Position numbers and translations under genes: made by a program. Below are positions 8,673-17,120 of a DNA stretch of 64,000 bases, in pieces. This DNA comes from Benzoatithermus flavus. GTDB lineage: Bacteria; Pseudomonadota; Alphaproteobacteria; Geminicoccales; Geminicoccaceae. The notes under the pieces are model-generated. The model was given only the letters and a program-made list of their open reading frames with translations. It searched no databases and was not told the origin of the DNA. The stretch is taken from assembly GCF_037908215.1 (NCBI RefSeq), contig NZ_JBBLZC010000008.1:124001-188000 (forward strand). The letters are read 5' to 3'. Within the stretch, counting starts at the first letter, position 1. Every line of letters begins with the position of its first letter.

Positions 8673-9872
8673 ATGTCGTGGATGCTTCCGGCCGTGCTGC
8701 TCGGCCTCGTCGGTCTGGTGCTCGCGGCCCCGGCCGGAGCGGCGTCCGCCCGAAACGGAGCGGCCGCCTGTACGGCCGGAACGTGGCTCGATCCGGCGAC
8801 GGGCGCCACGCGGCCGCACGATGCGGTGCTGGCGGAAGCGGCCGCGCGCAGCGTCGTGCTGCTCGGCGAAACGCACGACAATCCCGAGCATCATCGCTGG
8901 CAGCTCTCGGTGTTGGCGGGCCTCCTCGCGAGGCGGCCCGACCTGGTGATCGGTTTCGAGGCGTTCCCGGCCGAGGTGCAGCCCGTGCTCGATCGCTGGG
9001 TGAAGGGCGAGCTCGGTCCGCAAGACTTCCTTGTCCAGGTGGACTGGAAGCGGAACTGGGGCTTCGATCCGGCGCTCTACCTGCCTTTGTTCGAGCTGGC
9101 CCGCCTCCACCGCATCCCGATGGCGGCGCTCAACGTGGATCGGGCCTTCGTCAGCCGGGTGGGCCGGGAGGGCTGGGCCGCGATCCCGCGCGCCGAGCGC
9201 CATGGCCTCGGCGATCCCGTCCAGCCGTCCACGGCCTATCTCGCCCGGCTCGCCCGCAGCTTCGCGCAGCACGCGCGCGAGGCCGGCGGTGCGGCGCCGA
9301 CGGATCCGCGGAACGATCCCGCGTTCCGCCGCTTCGTCGACGCACAGCTCACCTGGGACCGGGCGATGGCCGAAGGACTGGCGCGGGCACACGGGCGGAA
9401 CGGCGCGCCGCTCGCGGTCGGGATCGTCGGCAGCGAGCACGCGCGCCAGCGTCATGGCGTGCCGCACCAGCTCGAGGATCTCGGCGTCGGCGATACGGCC
9501 GTCCTCCTGCCGCAGGATCTGACCGAAGGCTGCGAGGAGCTCGCCCCGGACGAGGCCGACGCGGTCTTCGTCGTCGCTGCCGTGCCCGCAGCCGAAGCCC
9601 CGCGGCCGCGGCTCGGTGTGCGGCTCGAGGCGAACGGCGACGCGGTGAGCGCCGCCGAGGTGCTGCCCGGCAGCGTCGCCGCCGCGAGCGGGCTTCTCCG
9701 GGGAGATGTCTTCGTTCAGGCTGCGGGCACCCCGATCCGGGCCGCGAGCGACCTCGTCGAGATCGTGCGCAGCGTGGCGCCCGGCACCTGGCTGCCGCTC
9801 GTCGTCCGGCGCGACGGACGCAGCATCGAGGCCGTGGCGAAGTTCCCGCCCGCAGCGGAGGCCGATCGATGA
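8673..9872 (+). CDS. ChaN/Tiki-fold protein with C-terminal PDZ domain
   Basis: 399-aa exported protein. A Sec-type signal peptide (about 1-28, ending PAGAASA) is followed by a ChaN-family domain (about 55-280) with LLGETHDNPEHHRWQL and FEAFPAEVQPVL. A PDZ-like domain (about 310-395) has GVRLEANGD and GLLRGDVFVQAAG. ChaN proteins bind heme and are often iron-regulated; the fold is shared with Tiki/TraB proteases. There is no lipobox at the signal cleavage site, unlike lipoprotein ChaN. The stop overlaps the next gene's ATG in an ATGA, so it is coupled to the M1-type peptidase. Confidence 0.82.
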   Translation: MSWMLPAVLLGLVGLVLAAPAGAASARNGAAACTAGTWLDPATGATRPHDAVLAEAAARSVVLLGETHDNPEHHRWQLSVLAGLLARRPDLVIGFEAFPAEVQPVLDRWVKGELGPQDFLVQVDWKRNWGFDPALYLPLFELARLHRIPMAALNVDRAFVSRVGREGWAAIPRAERHGLGDPVQPSTAYLARLARSFAQHAREAGGAAPTDPRNDPAFRRFVDAQLTWDRAMAEGLARAHGRNGAPLAVGIVGSEHARQRHGVPHQLEDLGVGDTAVLLPQDLTEGCEELAPDEADAVFVVAAVPAAEAPRPRLGVRLEANGDAVSAAEVLPGSVAAASGLLRGDVFVQAAGTPIRAASDLVEIVRSVAPGTWLPLVVRRDGRSIEAVAKFPPAAEADR

Positions 9873-11839
9873 AACGCGCGGCGGCGCTCGGCTTTCTCCT
9901 GGCCGTCCTGGCCTCGCCCGTGGCGGCGTCGAACCGGGCCGAGGTCCGCTTCCAGCCGGAGACGGGCAGGATCGAGGCCGAAGCGTGGCTCGCGCTCGGA
10001 CCGGCGGCCGGCGAGATCGTCTTCCGGCTGGCGCCGGGGCTCGCCGTGCGCGAGGCCTCGCTCGACGGCAGGCCGGTGACGCTGGATCTGGCCGATGGCG
10101 CATGGCGCCCGACGACATCGGCTGTTTCCGGGCAGGTCTTGAAGGTGCGCTATGGCGGAAGCCTTCCCGGCGAGCCCACGGCGGAGCTGCCCCTTCTCGG
10201 GCCTGCGGGCGGCTTTCTTCCTGCCGGCAGCGCCTGGCTGCCCGAGGTCGAAGGCGCGCCCGCGGCACCTTTCGATCTCACGCTCGACGTGCCGCAGCCC
10301 TATGCCGCCGTCGCCACGGGGCGTCTCGTCGCGGAGAGCACGGCGGACGGGCATTATCGCGCCCGGTTCGAGGCGGAGCCGGCGGGCGAAGGACCGTCCG
10401 CCTTCGTGGGCGTCCACATCATCCGCGAGCGCCGGGCGGGAGCCGTTGCCTTGCGCACCTACTTCCCGCCCGAGGCGGCCGGGCTCGCCGACCTCTACCT
10501 CGCCAACGCCGCCTCCTATCTCGAGATGCTCGAGGCGCGGATCGGACCTTATCCTTACGCGGGCTTCGCCGTCGTCGCCGGGCCTTTGCCGGTGGGACTG
10601 GGCTTTCCCGGCCTCGCCTACGTCTCGCAGCGCATCCTGCCGCTTCCTTTCATGCAGACCACGTCCCTTGCGCACGAGCTCCTGCACGGCTGGTGGGGCA
10701 ACGCGGTGGGTGTGGCTTACGCGGCGGGCAACTGGGCCGAAGGGCTCACCACCTACATGGCCGACCACGCGCTGGCCGAGCAGGAGAGCCCCGAGAAGGC
10801 ACGGGCCATGCGCCTCGCCTGGCTCATGGACTATGCGGCACTGCCGTCCGAGCGGGACATCCCGCTCCGCGCGTTCGTCGCGAAGGAGCACGATGCATCC
10901 CAGATCGTGGGCTACGGCAAGGCCGCGTTCGTGTTCCACATGCTGCGCCGACTTCTGGGCGAAGAGGGCTTCGGTCGCGCGGTCCGGAGCTTCTACGCGG
11001 CGGAGCGCGGCCGGCGCGCCGCCTGGGCCGATCTGGAACGCAGCTTCGCGGCCGTCGCCGATGCGCCGCTCGATCGCTTCTTCGCGCAATGGCTCGAGCG
11101 TACCGGTGCTCCCCGCCTCGAGCTCGGCGAGGCACGGCCGCGCCGGAAGGATGGCGGCTGGGCGGTCGATCTCGTGCTCCGGCAGGCCGAGCCGCCTTAC
11201 GCGCTCGCCGTTCCGGTCGTGATCGACACCGATCAGGGCTCCGTCCGCCGGACGGTGACACTGGAGAGCGCCGAGGCTGTGCTCACGCTCGATCTCCCGA
11301 GCCGCCCGCACCGGCTCGCCGTCGACCCGGAGCACGACCTGTTCCGCCGGCTGTCCCCTGGCGAGGCGCCGCCGATCTTGCGCGACGTCACGCTGAGCGG
11401 CCGGACGGTGGTGCTCACCGCTGTCCCGGACACGGCGATGACGGGTCTGGCAGAGGAACTCGCCCGACGTCTCCTCGACCTGCCCACCGACGCCGGCCTC
11501 GTGGCCGATCCGAAGCGGCTCGAGGACGCGCCGGTGCTCGTGGTGGGCGTGGCTCCCGCCGTCGCGGCGAAGCTCGCCGCAGCCGGCCTGTCTCCGGCTC
11601 CGCCCGAGATCGCGGGACGCGGCAGCGCGAGGGTATGGGCCGCGCGGCGTGCGGGCGGAGCACCCGTCCTCGTGGTCGAGGCGAACGATGTCGGAGCGCT
11701 CCGAGCCCTCCTGCGCCCTCTGCCGCACTACCGGCGCGACGGCTGGCTCGTGTTCGACGGCGAGCGCGTGATCGCGCGCGGTGCCTGGCCTGCAGGCGAG
11801 AATCCGCTCACACGCTCCCTCGATGCCGCTCGGGATTGA
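9869..11839 (+). CDS. M1-family-like zinc aminopeptidase, secreted
   Basis: 656-aa protein with a signal peptide (about 1-20, ending VAAS). It has an M1 aminopeptidase-like N-terminal beta domain and a catalytic domain with HELLHGWWGN (H269, E270, H273) and the third ligand E291 in NWAEG. The spacing H273 to E291 has 17 intervening residues, one fewer than the classical HEXXH-X18-E. The C-terminal third (from about residue 480) has no recognised domain. The start at 9869 overlaps the ChaN-PDZ stop by 4 bases, so the two are made together and probably act together in the periplasm on peptides or a protein partner. Confidence 0.82.
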   Translation: MKRAAALGFLLAVLASPVAASNRAEVRFQPETGRIEAEAWLALGPAAGEIVFRLAPGLAVREASLDGRPVTLDLADGAWRPTTSAVSGQVLKVRYGGSLPGEPTAELPLLGPAGGFLPAGSAWLPEVEGAPAAPFDLTLDVPQPYAAVATGRLVAESTADGHYRARFEAEPAGEGPSAFVGVHIIRERRAGAVALRTYFPPEAAGLADLYLANAASYLEMLEARIGPYPYAGFAVVAGPLPVGLGFPGLAYVSQRILPLPFMQTTSLAHELLHGWWGNAVGVAYAAGNWAEGLTTYMADHALAEQESPEKARAMRLAWLMDYAALPSERDIPLRAFVAKEHDASQIVGYGKAAFVFHMLRRLLGEEGFGRAVRSFYAAERGRRAAWADLERSFAAVADAPLDRFFAQWLERTGAPRLELGEARPRRKDGGWAVDLVLRQAEPPYALAVPVVIDTDQGSVRRTVTLESAEAVLTLDLPSRPHRLAVDPEHDLFRRLSPGEAPPILRDVTLSGRTVVLTAVPDTAMTGLAEELARRLLDLPTDAGLVADPKRLEDAPVLVVGVAPAVAAKLAAAGLSPAPPEIAGRGSARVWAARRAGGAPVLVVEANDVGALRALLRPLPHYRRDGWLVFDGERVIARGAWPAGENPLTRSLDAARD

Positions 11840-11873
11840 CTTCCGGGCCGGTCTCCTGGATCGTTTCGCGCGC

Positions 11874-12030
11874 GATGGTGCCTTGCGAGGTGAAACGGGA
11901 ACGCGGTCGAAAGCCGCGGCTGCCCCCGCAACTGTAGGCGGCGAGGCGAGCGCCATGATGCCACCGGGCTCTTCGGCCTTCGGGAAGGCGGCGCTCGGCG
12001 TCCGAGCCGCGAGCCAGGAGACCGGCCATC
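11874..12030 (+). promoter_or_regulatory. Cobalamin (AdoCbl) riboswitch
   Basis: Classical B12 element between the peptidase gene and the NiCoT transporter. It opens with GATGGTGCC and the GGTGAAACGGGAA block, then AAGCCGCGGCTGCCCCCGCAACTGT, and closes with the B12 box GAGCCAGGAGACCGG at 12011-12025. The first and last bases (GATGG and CCATC) pair as P1. About 110 bases separate it from the transporter ATG, room for an expression platform. Cobalamin binding is expected to switch the transporter off, which points to cobalt rather than nickel as cargo. Confidence 0.93.
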
Positions 12031-12140
12031 GTCAACGTCGATGCGGGAAGCCGCCGGACGGGGTGTGTCGGCGGTGGATGCCGGGGCAGTCGCCTCGAGC
12101 CCTTGCTTCTTGCGTCGGCACGACCCTGGAGCGAGGGCCC

Positions 12141-13199
12141 ATGAATGTTGCCGTTGTCCGCCTCTTCGACGACCGTGCCGCGGGGCTACGCGTGAAGACG
12201 GCCCTGATCTTCGCGGGCCTCGTCGGCGCCAACATCGCCGCCTGGATCTGGACCTGGATCGCATTCGCCGGCTACCCGGCGCTCCTCGGCACGGCCCTGC
12301 TCGCCTATGCGTTGGGCCTGCGCCACGCGGTGGACGCCGACCACATCGCCGCCATCGACAACGTGGTCCGCAAGCTGATGCAGGAGGGCAAGCGGCCGCT
12401 CACCGTCGGCTTCTTCTTCGCGCTCGGCCACTCGACCGTGGTCTTCCTGGCGGCCGCCGGCATCGCGCTCGCGGCGAGCCTGCTCCAGAGCCAGCTCGAC
12501 TGGTTCAAGAGCTTGGGCGGGCTGATCGGCACCAGCGTCTCGGCCCTGTTCCTGCTCGCGATCGGCATCGCCAACCTGCTGATCCTCAGAGGTGCCTGGA
12601 CCGCCTTCCGCCGGGTGCGTCACGGCCGTGCGCTCGATGCGGGCGACCTCGATCCGCTCGCGGCCGGCGGCGTGCTGGCCCGGATGTTCCGGCCCGTGCT
12701 CCGGGTCGTGACCCGGAGCTGGCACATGTACCCCTTGGGCTTCCTGTTCGGCCTCGGCTTCGACACCGCGACCGAGATCGGCCTCCTCGCCATCTCGGCC
12801 GCCCAGGCGGCGCAGGGCATGCCCCTCACCTCCACCCTGGTCTTCCCGGCCCTGTTCACGGCCGGGATGGCGCTGGTCGATACGCTGGACAGCGTGCTGA
12901 TGGTGGGTGCTTACGGCTGGGCTTTCGTCAACCCGGTCCGGAAGCTCTGGTACAACCTGACCATCACCGCGATCTCGGTCGTGGTGGCGCTCCTGATCGG
13001 CGGCATCGGGGCGCTCGCCCTGATCGGCGAGAAGCTGGGCCTCGACGGCGCCTTCTGGGATACGATCATGACCCTGCACGACGACCTCGCCAATGCGGGC
13101 TTCGTCGTGATCGGTGTGTTCGTCGGCGCTTGGATCGTCTCGGCGCTGATCTATCGCTGGAAAGGTTACGACCGGCTCGGCGTCGGCCCCGCCGCCTGA
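12141..13199 (+). CDS. NiCoT-family nickel/cobalt transporter, riboswitch-controlled
   Basis: 352-aa inner-membrane permease of the HoxN/NixA (NiCoT) family with about eight membrane segments. The family signature RHAVDADHIAAIDN is present in the second segment. LGHSTVV and GFDTATEI follow, also diagnostic. The ATG at 12141 is preceded by GAGCGAGG at a suitable distance. The reading frame is open further upstream, but that part is the riboswitch. Sequence alone does not separate Ni from Co in this family; the cobalamin riboswitch makes cobalt supply for B12 the likelier role. Confidence 0.93.
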   Translation: MNVAVVRLFDDRAAGLRVKTALIFAGLVGANIAAWIWTWIAFAGYPALLGTALLAYALGLRHAVDADHIAAIDNVVRKLMQEGKRPLTVGFFFALGHSTVVFLAAAGIALAASLLQSQLDWFKSLGGLIGTSVSALFLLAIGIANLLILRGAWTAFRRVRHGRALDAGDLDPLAAGGVLARMFRPVLRVVTRSWHMYPLGFLFGLGFDTATEIGLLAISAAQAAQGMPLTSTLVFPALFTAGMALVDTLDSVLMVGAYGWAFVNPVRKLWYNLTITAISVVVALLIGGIGALALIGEKLGLDGAFWDTIMTLHDDLANAGFVVIGVFVGAWIVSALIYRWKGYDRLGVGPAA

Positions 13200-13209
13200 A
13201 AAGACGGAT

Positions 13210-13231
13210 GCCCCGGCGACATCGCCGGGGC
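13210..13231. terminator. Bidirectional hairpin between convergent genes
   Basis: GCCCCGGCGA at 13210-13219 pairs exactly with TCGCCGGGGC at 13222-13231, a 9-10 bp GC stem. It lies between the stop of the metal transporter (13199) and the stop of the minus-strand glycosyltransferase-like gene (13264). No clear T run on either side. Confidence 0.6.
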
Positions 13232-13263
13232 GCTCCGATCCGGCCCCTGCTTCCGGCTCGGGC

Positions 13264-14172
13264 TCAGGCCGCCCTGGCGAGGACCTGCTCCACGGGCGGG
13301 GTGCGCTTGATCACCTCGAACGCGTCGTGGCGCACGTGGTTCGCCGCCATGTGCTCCTTCACGATCTCCTCGGTGAGGAGCCCGTTTTCGAGGCACTCCT
13401 TGACATAGGCGAAGAAGAGCTGGGTCTGCCGCTCGTCCGGATGCTCCTTGTAGGAGCCCAAGAACGCGTACTCGCCGAACAGCTTGCGGCGCAGACGCGA
13501 GAGCAGCATCAACGGATTGCGCGGATCGTTCTCGGCCGGAACGAAGTCCACCGGCAGGCCCGACTTCCAGGGTTGGGTCCGCCGCCGTGTGTTGTGGATC
13601 ATCTTCGTCCTCGACGTCAGCTTGTCGAAGTCGTTCCACTCGGGCTCGATCAGGCCGATCGTGCTCGGGTCCTCGTAGCCGAGGTTCATCCACGTCTTGT
13701 ATTCGCGCTCGCGCCGGAACAGCTTGTCGAAGTCCTCGGCCACTTTCCAGTGCTTCAGCTTCGCGCAATCGAGCAGCATCACCGAGGAGGCGAAGTGCGG
13801 CGGGTTGCCGCGCGTGCGGCACATGATGGCCTTGCCCTGCATGTCGCGCGCGAGCAGTTCCCACACGTCGCCCACCGCGAACACGTCGGGATCGACCACG
13901 ACCGCCCGGCCCTCGTAGCCCATGAGCTCGGGCGGCATGAAGCGCAGCGGCGTGAACGACTGCAGGTCCTCGTTCAGCCAGGTGCGGGTATCGTTGTCAC
14001 GGTTGTACTCGCGGCCCTCGTACTTGCCGAAGATGTCCATGTGATCCTTGAGCTCGATGAGCTTCACATCGAACTTGTCGGCATGCTTCGAGTTGCGGCG
14101 CATCGAGTGCATCGAGACCACGGCGCCGATATACTGCTTGTGGTTCGTGTGGATGAAGACGCAAGGCTTCAT
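13264..14172 (-). CDS. Glycosyltransferase-like protein (DPD motif)
   Basis: 302-aa cytoplasmic protein. It starts with FIHTNHKQYIGAVVSMHSM, like nucleotide-sugar-binding glycosyltransferases of GT-A type. A candidate metal/nucleotide motif DPD lies near residue 95 (VVVDPDVFAVGD). The whole length fits a family of bacterial GT-A-like proteins of unknown acceptor. I chose the ATG at 14172, preceded by GGAG, rather than an upstream ATG at 14226, because family similarity begins there. It lies 82 bases downstream of a sulfotransferase on the same strand. The pair suggests glycan synthesis plus sulfation of a surface molecule, an inference from context. Confidence 0.72.
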   Translation of the reverse strand: MKPCVFIHTNHKQYIGAVVSMHSMRRNSKHADKFDVKLIELKDHMDIFGKYEGREYNRDNDTRTWLNEDLQSFTPLRFMPPELMGYEGRAVVVDPDVFAVGDVWELLARDMQGKAIMCRTRGNPPHFASSVMLLDCAKLKHWKVAEDFDKLFRREREYKTWMNLGYEDPSTIGLIEPEWNDFDKLTSRTKMIHNTRRRTQPWKSGLPVDFVPAENDPRNPLMLLSRLRRKLFGEYAFLGSYKEHPDERQTQLFFAYVKECLENGLLTEEIVKEHMAANHVRHDAFEVIKRTPPVEQVLARAA

Positions 14173-14253
14173 GACGGACAATCTCCGTGGGGTGCCGCTC
14201 AAGGGCGGGCGGCGCTCTTCTAGCACAAGGTGGAGAATGCGAACATCGGCGGC

Positions 14254-15198
14254 TCAGGCCGAGGCGGCGGTCGGAACCGGAGGCTTCTCGGACGCGAGAT
14301 AGCCGAAGCCGGGCAGGAGCCGCTCCTCGACCATGGCGTCGAGCGCCCTTATCTGCGCCTCGTCGAAATAGTCCCTGTAGCCGCCGACCTTGGCGCGCCG
14401 GACCTTGAAGCTGTCCGGGTTCGACCTGTCGCCGGGCTTCATGCGCGAGCCCGCGAGCCAGAACACCCGCTTCTCCTCGAGCTTGCGCATGTTCTCCACA
14501 CTCGCGAACTGGACGCAGTCCTGAAGCTCGGCGTCGGTCGGGGTCTGGCCCATGAACTCGAGCACGCGGCGGAGCTGGCCTGCCGTGTCGTGCCGCAGAT
14601 CCTCGTAGCGCACGATCAGGAGCTGCTTCAGGTTCGGAAGCTCCCTGGCCCAGCCGTTCATGAACTCGATCACCTTGGGCAGGCCCGCGTTCTCGTCCAT
14701 CGCGAACTCGAAGATCGGCACGTCCTTGCCGTGCTCGGGGTACTGGTTGAGCCCCTTCTTGCGCGGCCGCATCCGGAACTTCCACTGGTGATACTGCGAG
14801 ACGGCCACGTCCTCGGGCTGGCGCACGAGGAGGATCACCTTCTTGCCGTAGAAGTCCCGCTTGCTGTCGAGATTGCCGGTATAGTCCCGCAGATAGTTGT
14901 CGTGGGTGAAGAAGACCCGCGGGATCCCCTTGTCGCGGCGGTTCAGGTTGTCGAAACCGATGAAGGCCGAGGGCCTGAGGCCGAAGCGGAGCTGGAAGAA
15001 GCGCGAAAGCAGCACGCGCAGCCAGGTCCGGCCGCTCTTGCCGAACGAGACGACCACGACGTCGGCGAGCTCGAGCTTCCTGAACTCCTCCTTGCCGCGC
15101 AGCCAGCGCTCGAGCCTGCGCTTGCGTTCCGCCGGCAGGAAGAAGGCGAAGAGGAGGATCACCTCGCGGTAGATCCGCTTCCAGAGAAAATGGAGCAT
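14254..15198 (-). CDS. PAPS-dependent sulfotransferase
   Basis: 314-aa protein of the Sulfotransfer_1 type. The 5'-phosphosulfate loop is SFGKSGRTWLR (about residues 50-60), and a 3'-phosphate region can be seen at VRQPEDVAVSQYHQWKF. The C-terminal GYRDYFDEAQIRALDAM matches the usual end of the family. It transfers sulfate from PAPS to a hydroxyl or amine on a carbohydrate or lipid. The N-terminal 20 residues are hydrophobic, possibly membrane-associated. It lies just upstream of the glycosyltransferase-like gene. A second, more eukaryote-like sulfotransferase is at 37818-38801. Confidence 0.85.
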   Translation of the reverse strand: MLHFLWKRIYREVILLFAFFLPAERKRRLERWLRGKEEFRKLELADVVVVSFGKSGRTWLRVLLSRFFQLRFGLRPSAFIGFDNLNRRDKGIPRVFFTHDNYLRDYTGNLDSKRDFYGKKVILLVRQPEDVAVSQYHQWKFRMRPRKKGLNQYPEHGKDVPIFEFAMDENAGLPKVIEFMNGWARELPNLKQLLIVRYEDLRHDTAGQLRRVLEFMGQTPTDAELQDCVQFASVENMRKLEEKRVFWLAGSRMKPGDRSNPDSFKVRRAKVGGYRDYFDEAQIRALDAMVEERLLPGFGYLASEKPPVPTAASA

Positions 15199-15391
15199 CG
15201 TCGATCCAAGCTGCTTGCGCGGTCGGAAGACCAGACCGCCCTATACCGGCCGGAGCCGGCGGGTGCAACGCGACCGGCCGCACGCCCGACCCGGCGCCGC
15301 CGCGGCACCGACGACGGTGGCCACGATTCACCGGCCGCATGTGGTAAGGCGGCCACCCCTGTCAAGAAGCACCCGTCGAGGGCCGGTGCGG

Positions 15392-15646
15392 TTAGCCCTC
15401 GGCTGTCCGGCGCTCGCGTGCCGGCGGCTGCGTCGTCACGACCCGCTCGATCGCCTGCCGCATGAAGCGCTGGTAGGGGATGCCCTGCTGCGCCGCGATC
15501 CGCTTCACCTCGTCGAGCAGGACGGCGGGCAACCCGAGGCTCACGGCCTTGTCCTCGCGCCGCAGCTCGAAATGCACGGGCTTGAACTGGGACAGGTCGT
15601 ATTCCGCCAGGTCCGCCGTCTCCACGAAACGGTTCGGTTTCCCCAT
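15392..15646 (-). CDS. CopG/BrnA-type antitoxin
   Basis: 84-aa protein with a ribbon-helix-helix-like core: VSLGLPAVLLDEVKRIAAQQG then IPYQRFMRQAIERV. The N-terminal acidic/aromatic segment (FVETADLAEYDLSQFKPVHFEL) would contact the toxin. This matches the CopG family of antitoxins paired with BrnT-type RNase toxins. The toxin gene expected immediately upstream is present only as a 5'-truncated remnant, so the antitoxin is orphaned. It may still repress its own promoter. Confidence 0.78.
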   Translation of the reverse strand: MGKPNRFVETADLAEYDLSQFKPVHFELRREDKAVSLGLPAVLLDEVKRIAAQQGIPYQRFMRQAIERVVTTQPPARERRTAEG

Positions 15647-15813
15647 CGGTTCTGCAGACCGGGATTTTCCTTTTCATAAGACCCGACCTCGGCTGCATGC
15701 ATGTACCGGGCGCCGATGGGTCTGATGAGGATCTTTCCTGCTCGTTCCCGGAAGATGAAGACCAGAAAGACGAACCGGCCGGCCCTGGCGCGCCCGATGA
15801 GCCTGAACCGCTC
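15646..15813 (-). pseudogene. 5'-truncated BrnT-like toxin remnant
   Basis: Reading on from the TAA stop of the ELM1 gene, in the same frame on the minus strand, about 56 codons read like the C-terminal half of a BrnT-type toxin. Landmarks are IGRARAGRFVFLVFIF, then ILIRPIGARYMH, then SYEKENPGLQ. In intact BrnT proteins this is the strand carrying the conserved R-x-I-x-A-R motif and the C-terminal tail. No start codon or N-terminal half precedes it, because the ELM1 coding end abuts directly. It ends at the start of the CopG-type antitoxin, the normal toxin-antitoxin order. Assignment rests on motif reading by eye. Confidence 0.6.
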
Positions 15814-16938
15814 TTACCCGAACAGCCCGCGGATCCGGGCCACGACCGGGGCCAGCTCGTCGGCGAGCGGTCCTTCGGCCGGACGGAACGGTTCGCCCAG
15901 CCGCACGGCGAGGCCGCGCCGGATCAGCAGGCGATGGATCTCGCCCAGGTCCCGCACGTAGCCTGCGCTGTCGAAGCGGTGCAGAAGGGATCGGGTCAGC
16001 CGGCCGAGAGGCCCGCCCCCGCCGCCCGCGAGTTCGGCCAGCGCTACGCGCATCCGCCGCCCGAAACCGCGGGCGAGCGGCAGCTCGAAGATCGCGAGCG
16101 GCTTGCCGAGGCTCGCCACCTCCACCATCATCGAGACGCTGTCGCCCGTGACGACGAACCGGTCGGCATGGGCGAGGAGCCCGAGATAAGGATTCGCGCT
16201 CCCCGTCTCCGCCGACCAGCGATAGAAGCGCGCTCCTTCCGGCAGCCCGGCCTCGAGCGCCGCCACGACCTCGGGCCGCGTCCGCCGGCTGGTCGTGAGG
16301 TAGAGCGAGCCACCGTCCCGCGCCCGGAGCCGCTCGAGCTCGCACAGGAGGTCGCTTGCCGCCTCGGCGTCGAAGCGATAGGGCTTGGTCTCGCCGCCGA
16401 CGAGGACGGCCGTGAGCGGCCGCTGCAGGTCCGCCAGCCGCTCCCGCCAAGCCTCGCCCGCCGCCGCCACTCTAGCGGGGTCCGCGCGCATAAGAGGCAG
16501 ATCGAGCTGGACGAGATTGTCGCGCGGCGGGATCCTGAACTGGCCGGGTGCCACGATCAGGGCGAACCGCTCGGGCCAGCGCTTGGGCGGCCCGACCAGG
16601 ACGATCCGCGTGCGTCCGCCGCTCCGGTCCTGCACCCACAAGGCGGCCATGGACGGCCGGCGGCCGATGGTGACGACGAGATCGGGCCAGGGCGGCTCGA
16701 GCCGGTCCGAGCGCGCGAGATCGAGGTGGTCCAGGGTCGGCGCGAAGGCGGGCTTGCCCAGGACCCACTCGGGCTTGGGCAGCACCCGCCGCACCTCGTA
16801 AGGCCAGCCTAGCGCGTCGGCCAGCGTCTTCGCCTGCGCGTTGTCGCCGAGCTTGTCGCCGATCAGGAGCCAGGTCCGGGGTGCTGGCGCCGCTGCGGGC
16901 GGTACATCGCTGCTGGAGGTAGGAAGGATAGCGGCCAT
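15814..16938 (-). CDS. ELM1-family protein (mitochondrial fission ELM1-like)
   Basis: 374-aa protein of the Mito_fiss_Elm1 family, widespread in alphaproteobacteria and plants. It has a GT-B-like fold and unknown biochemical function in bacteria. The family start is TWLLIGDKLGDNAQAKTLADAL (residues about 18-40). Conserved blocks TIGRRPSMAALWVQ, VLVGGETKPYRF and FVVTGDSVSMMVEVASLGKPL (the latter nucleotide-sugar-binding-like) follow. The ATG at 16938 was chosen because upstream codons are not family-like. Its stop directly abuts a toxin remnant. Confidence 0.83.
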   Translation of the reverse strand: MAAILPTSSSDVPPAAAPAPRTWLLIGDKLGDNAQAKTLADALGWPYEVRRVLPKPEWVLGKPAFAPTLDHLDLARSDRLEPPWPDLVVTIGRRPSMAALWVQDRSGGRTRIVLVGPPKRWPERFALIVAPGQFRIPPRDNLVQLDLPLMRADPARVAAAGEAWRERLADLQRPLTAVLVGGETKPYRFDAEAASDLLCELERLRARDGGSLYLTTSRRTRPEVVAALEAGLPEGARFYRWSAETGSANPYLGLLAHADRFVVTGDSVSMMVEVASLGKPLAIFELPLARGFGRRMRVALAELAGGGGGPLGRLTRSLLHRFDSAGYVRDLGEIHRLLIRRGLAVRLGEPFRPAEGPLADELAPVVARIRGLFG

Positions 16939-17120
16939 GGCCGGGCGCTTAGCACGCGCGGGTGATCCCTGCCACGATGCACGCACTGCAATGCTGCAGC
17001 GCCAGCGCCACGCACGCGATGAAGATTCGATGATGACGCTTCGTTCTTCTCGGACATCGATGGACCGAGGAGGCGAACTTTGCCAGAACCTTCCTCGAAC
17101 CGTCGGAACCGGATCGCCCG

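Noticed and set aside
6023..8881. Minus-strand open frame of about 950 codons
   Set aside because: Runs antisense through opgD and the RraA-like gene; no family motif.
9716..11956. Long minus-strand frame over the peptidase gene
   Set aside because: Antisense shadow; the plus-strand frame has a signal peptide and the zinc motif.
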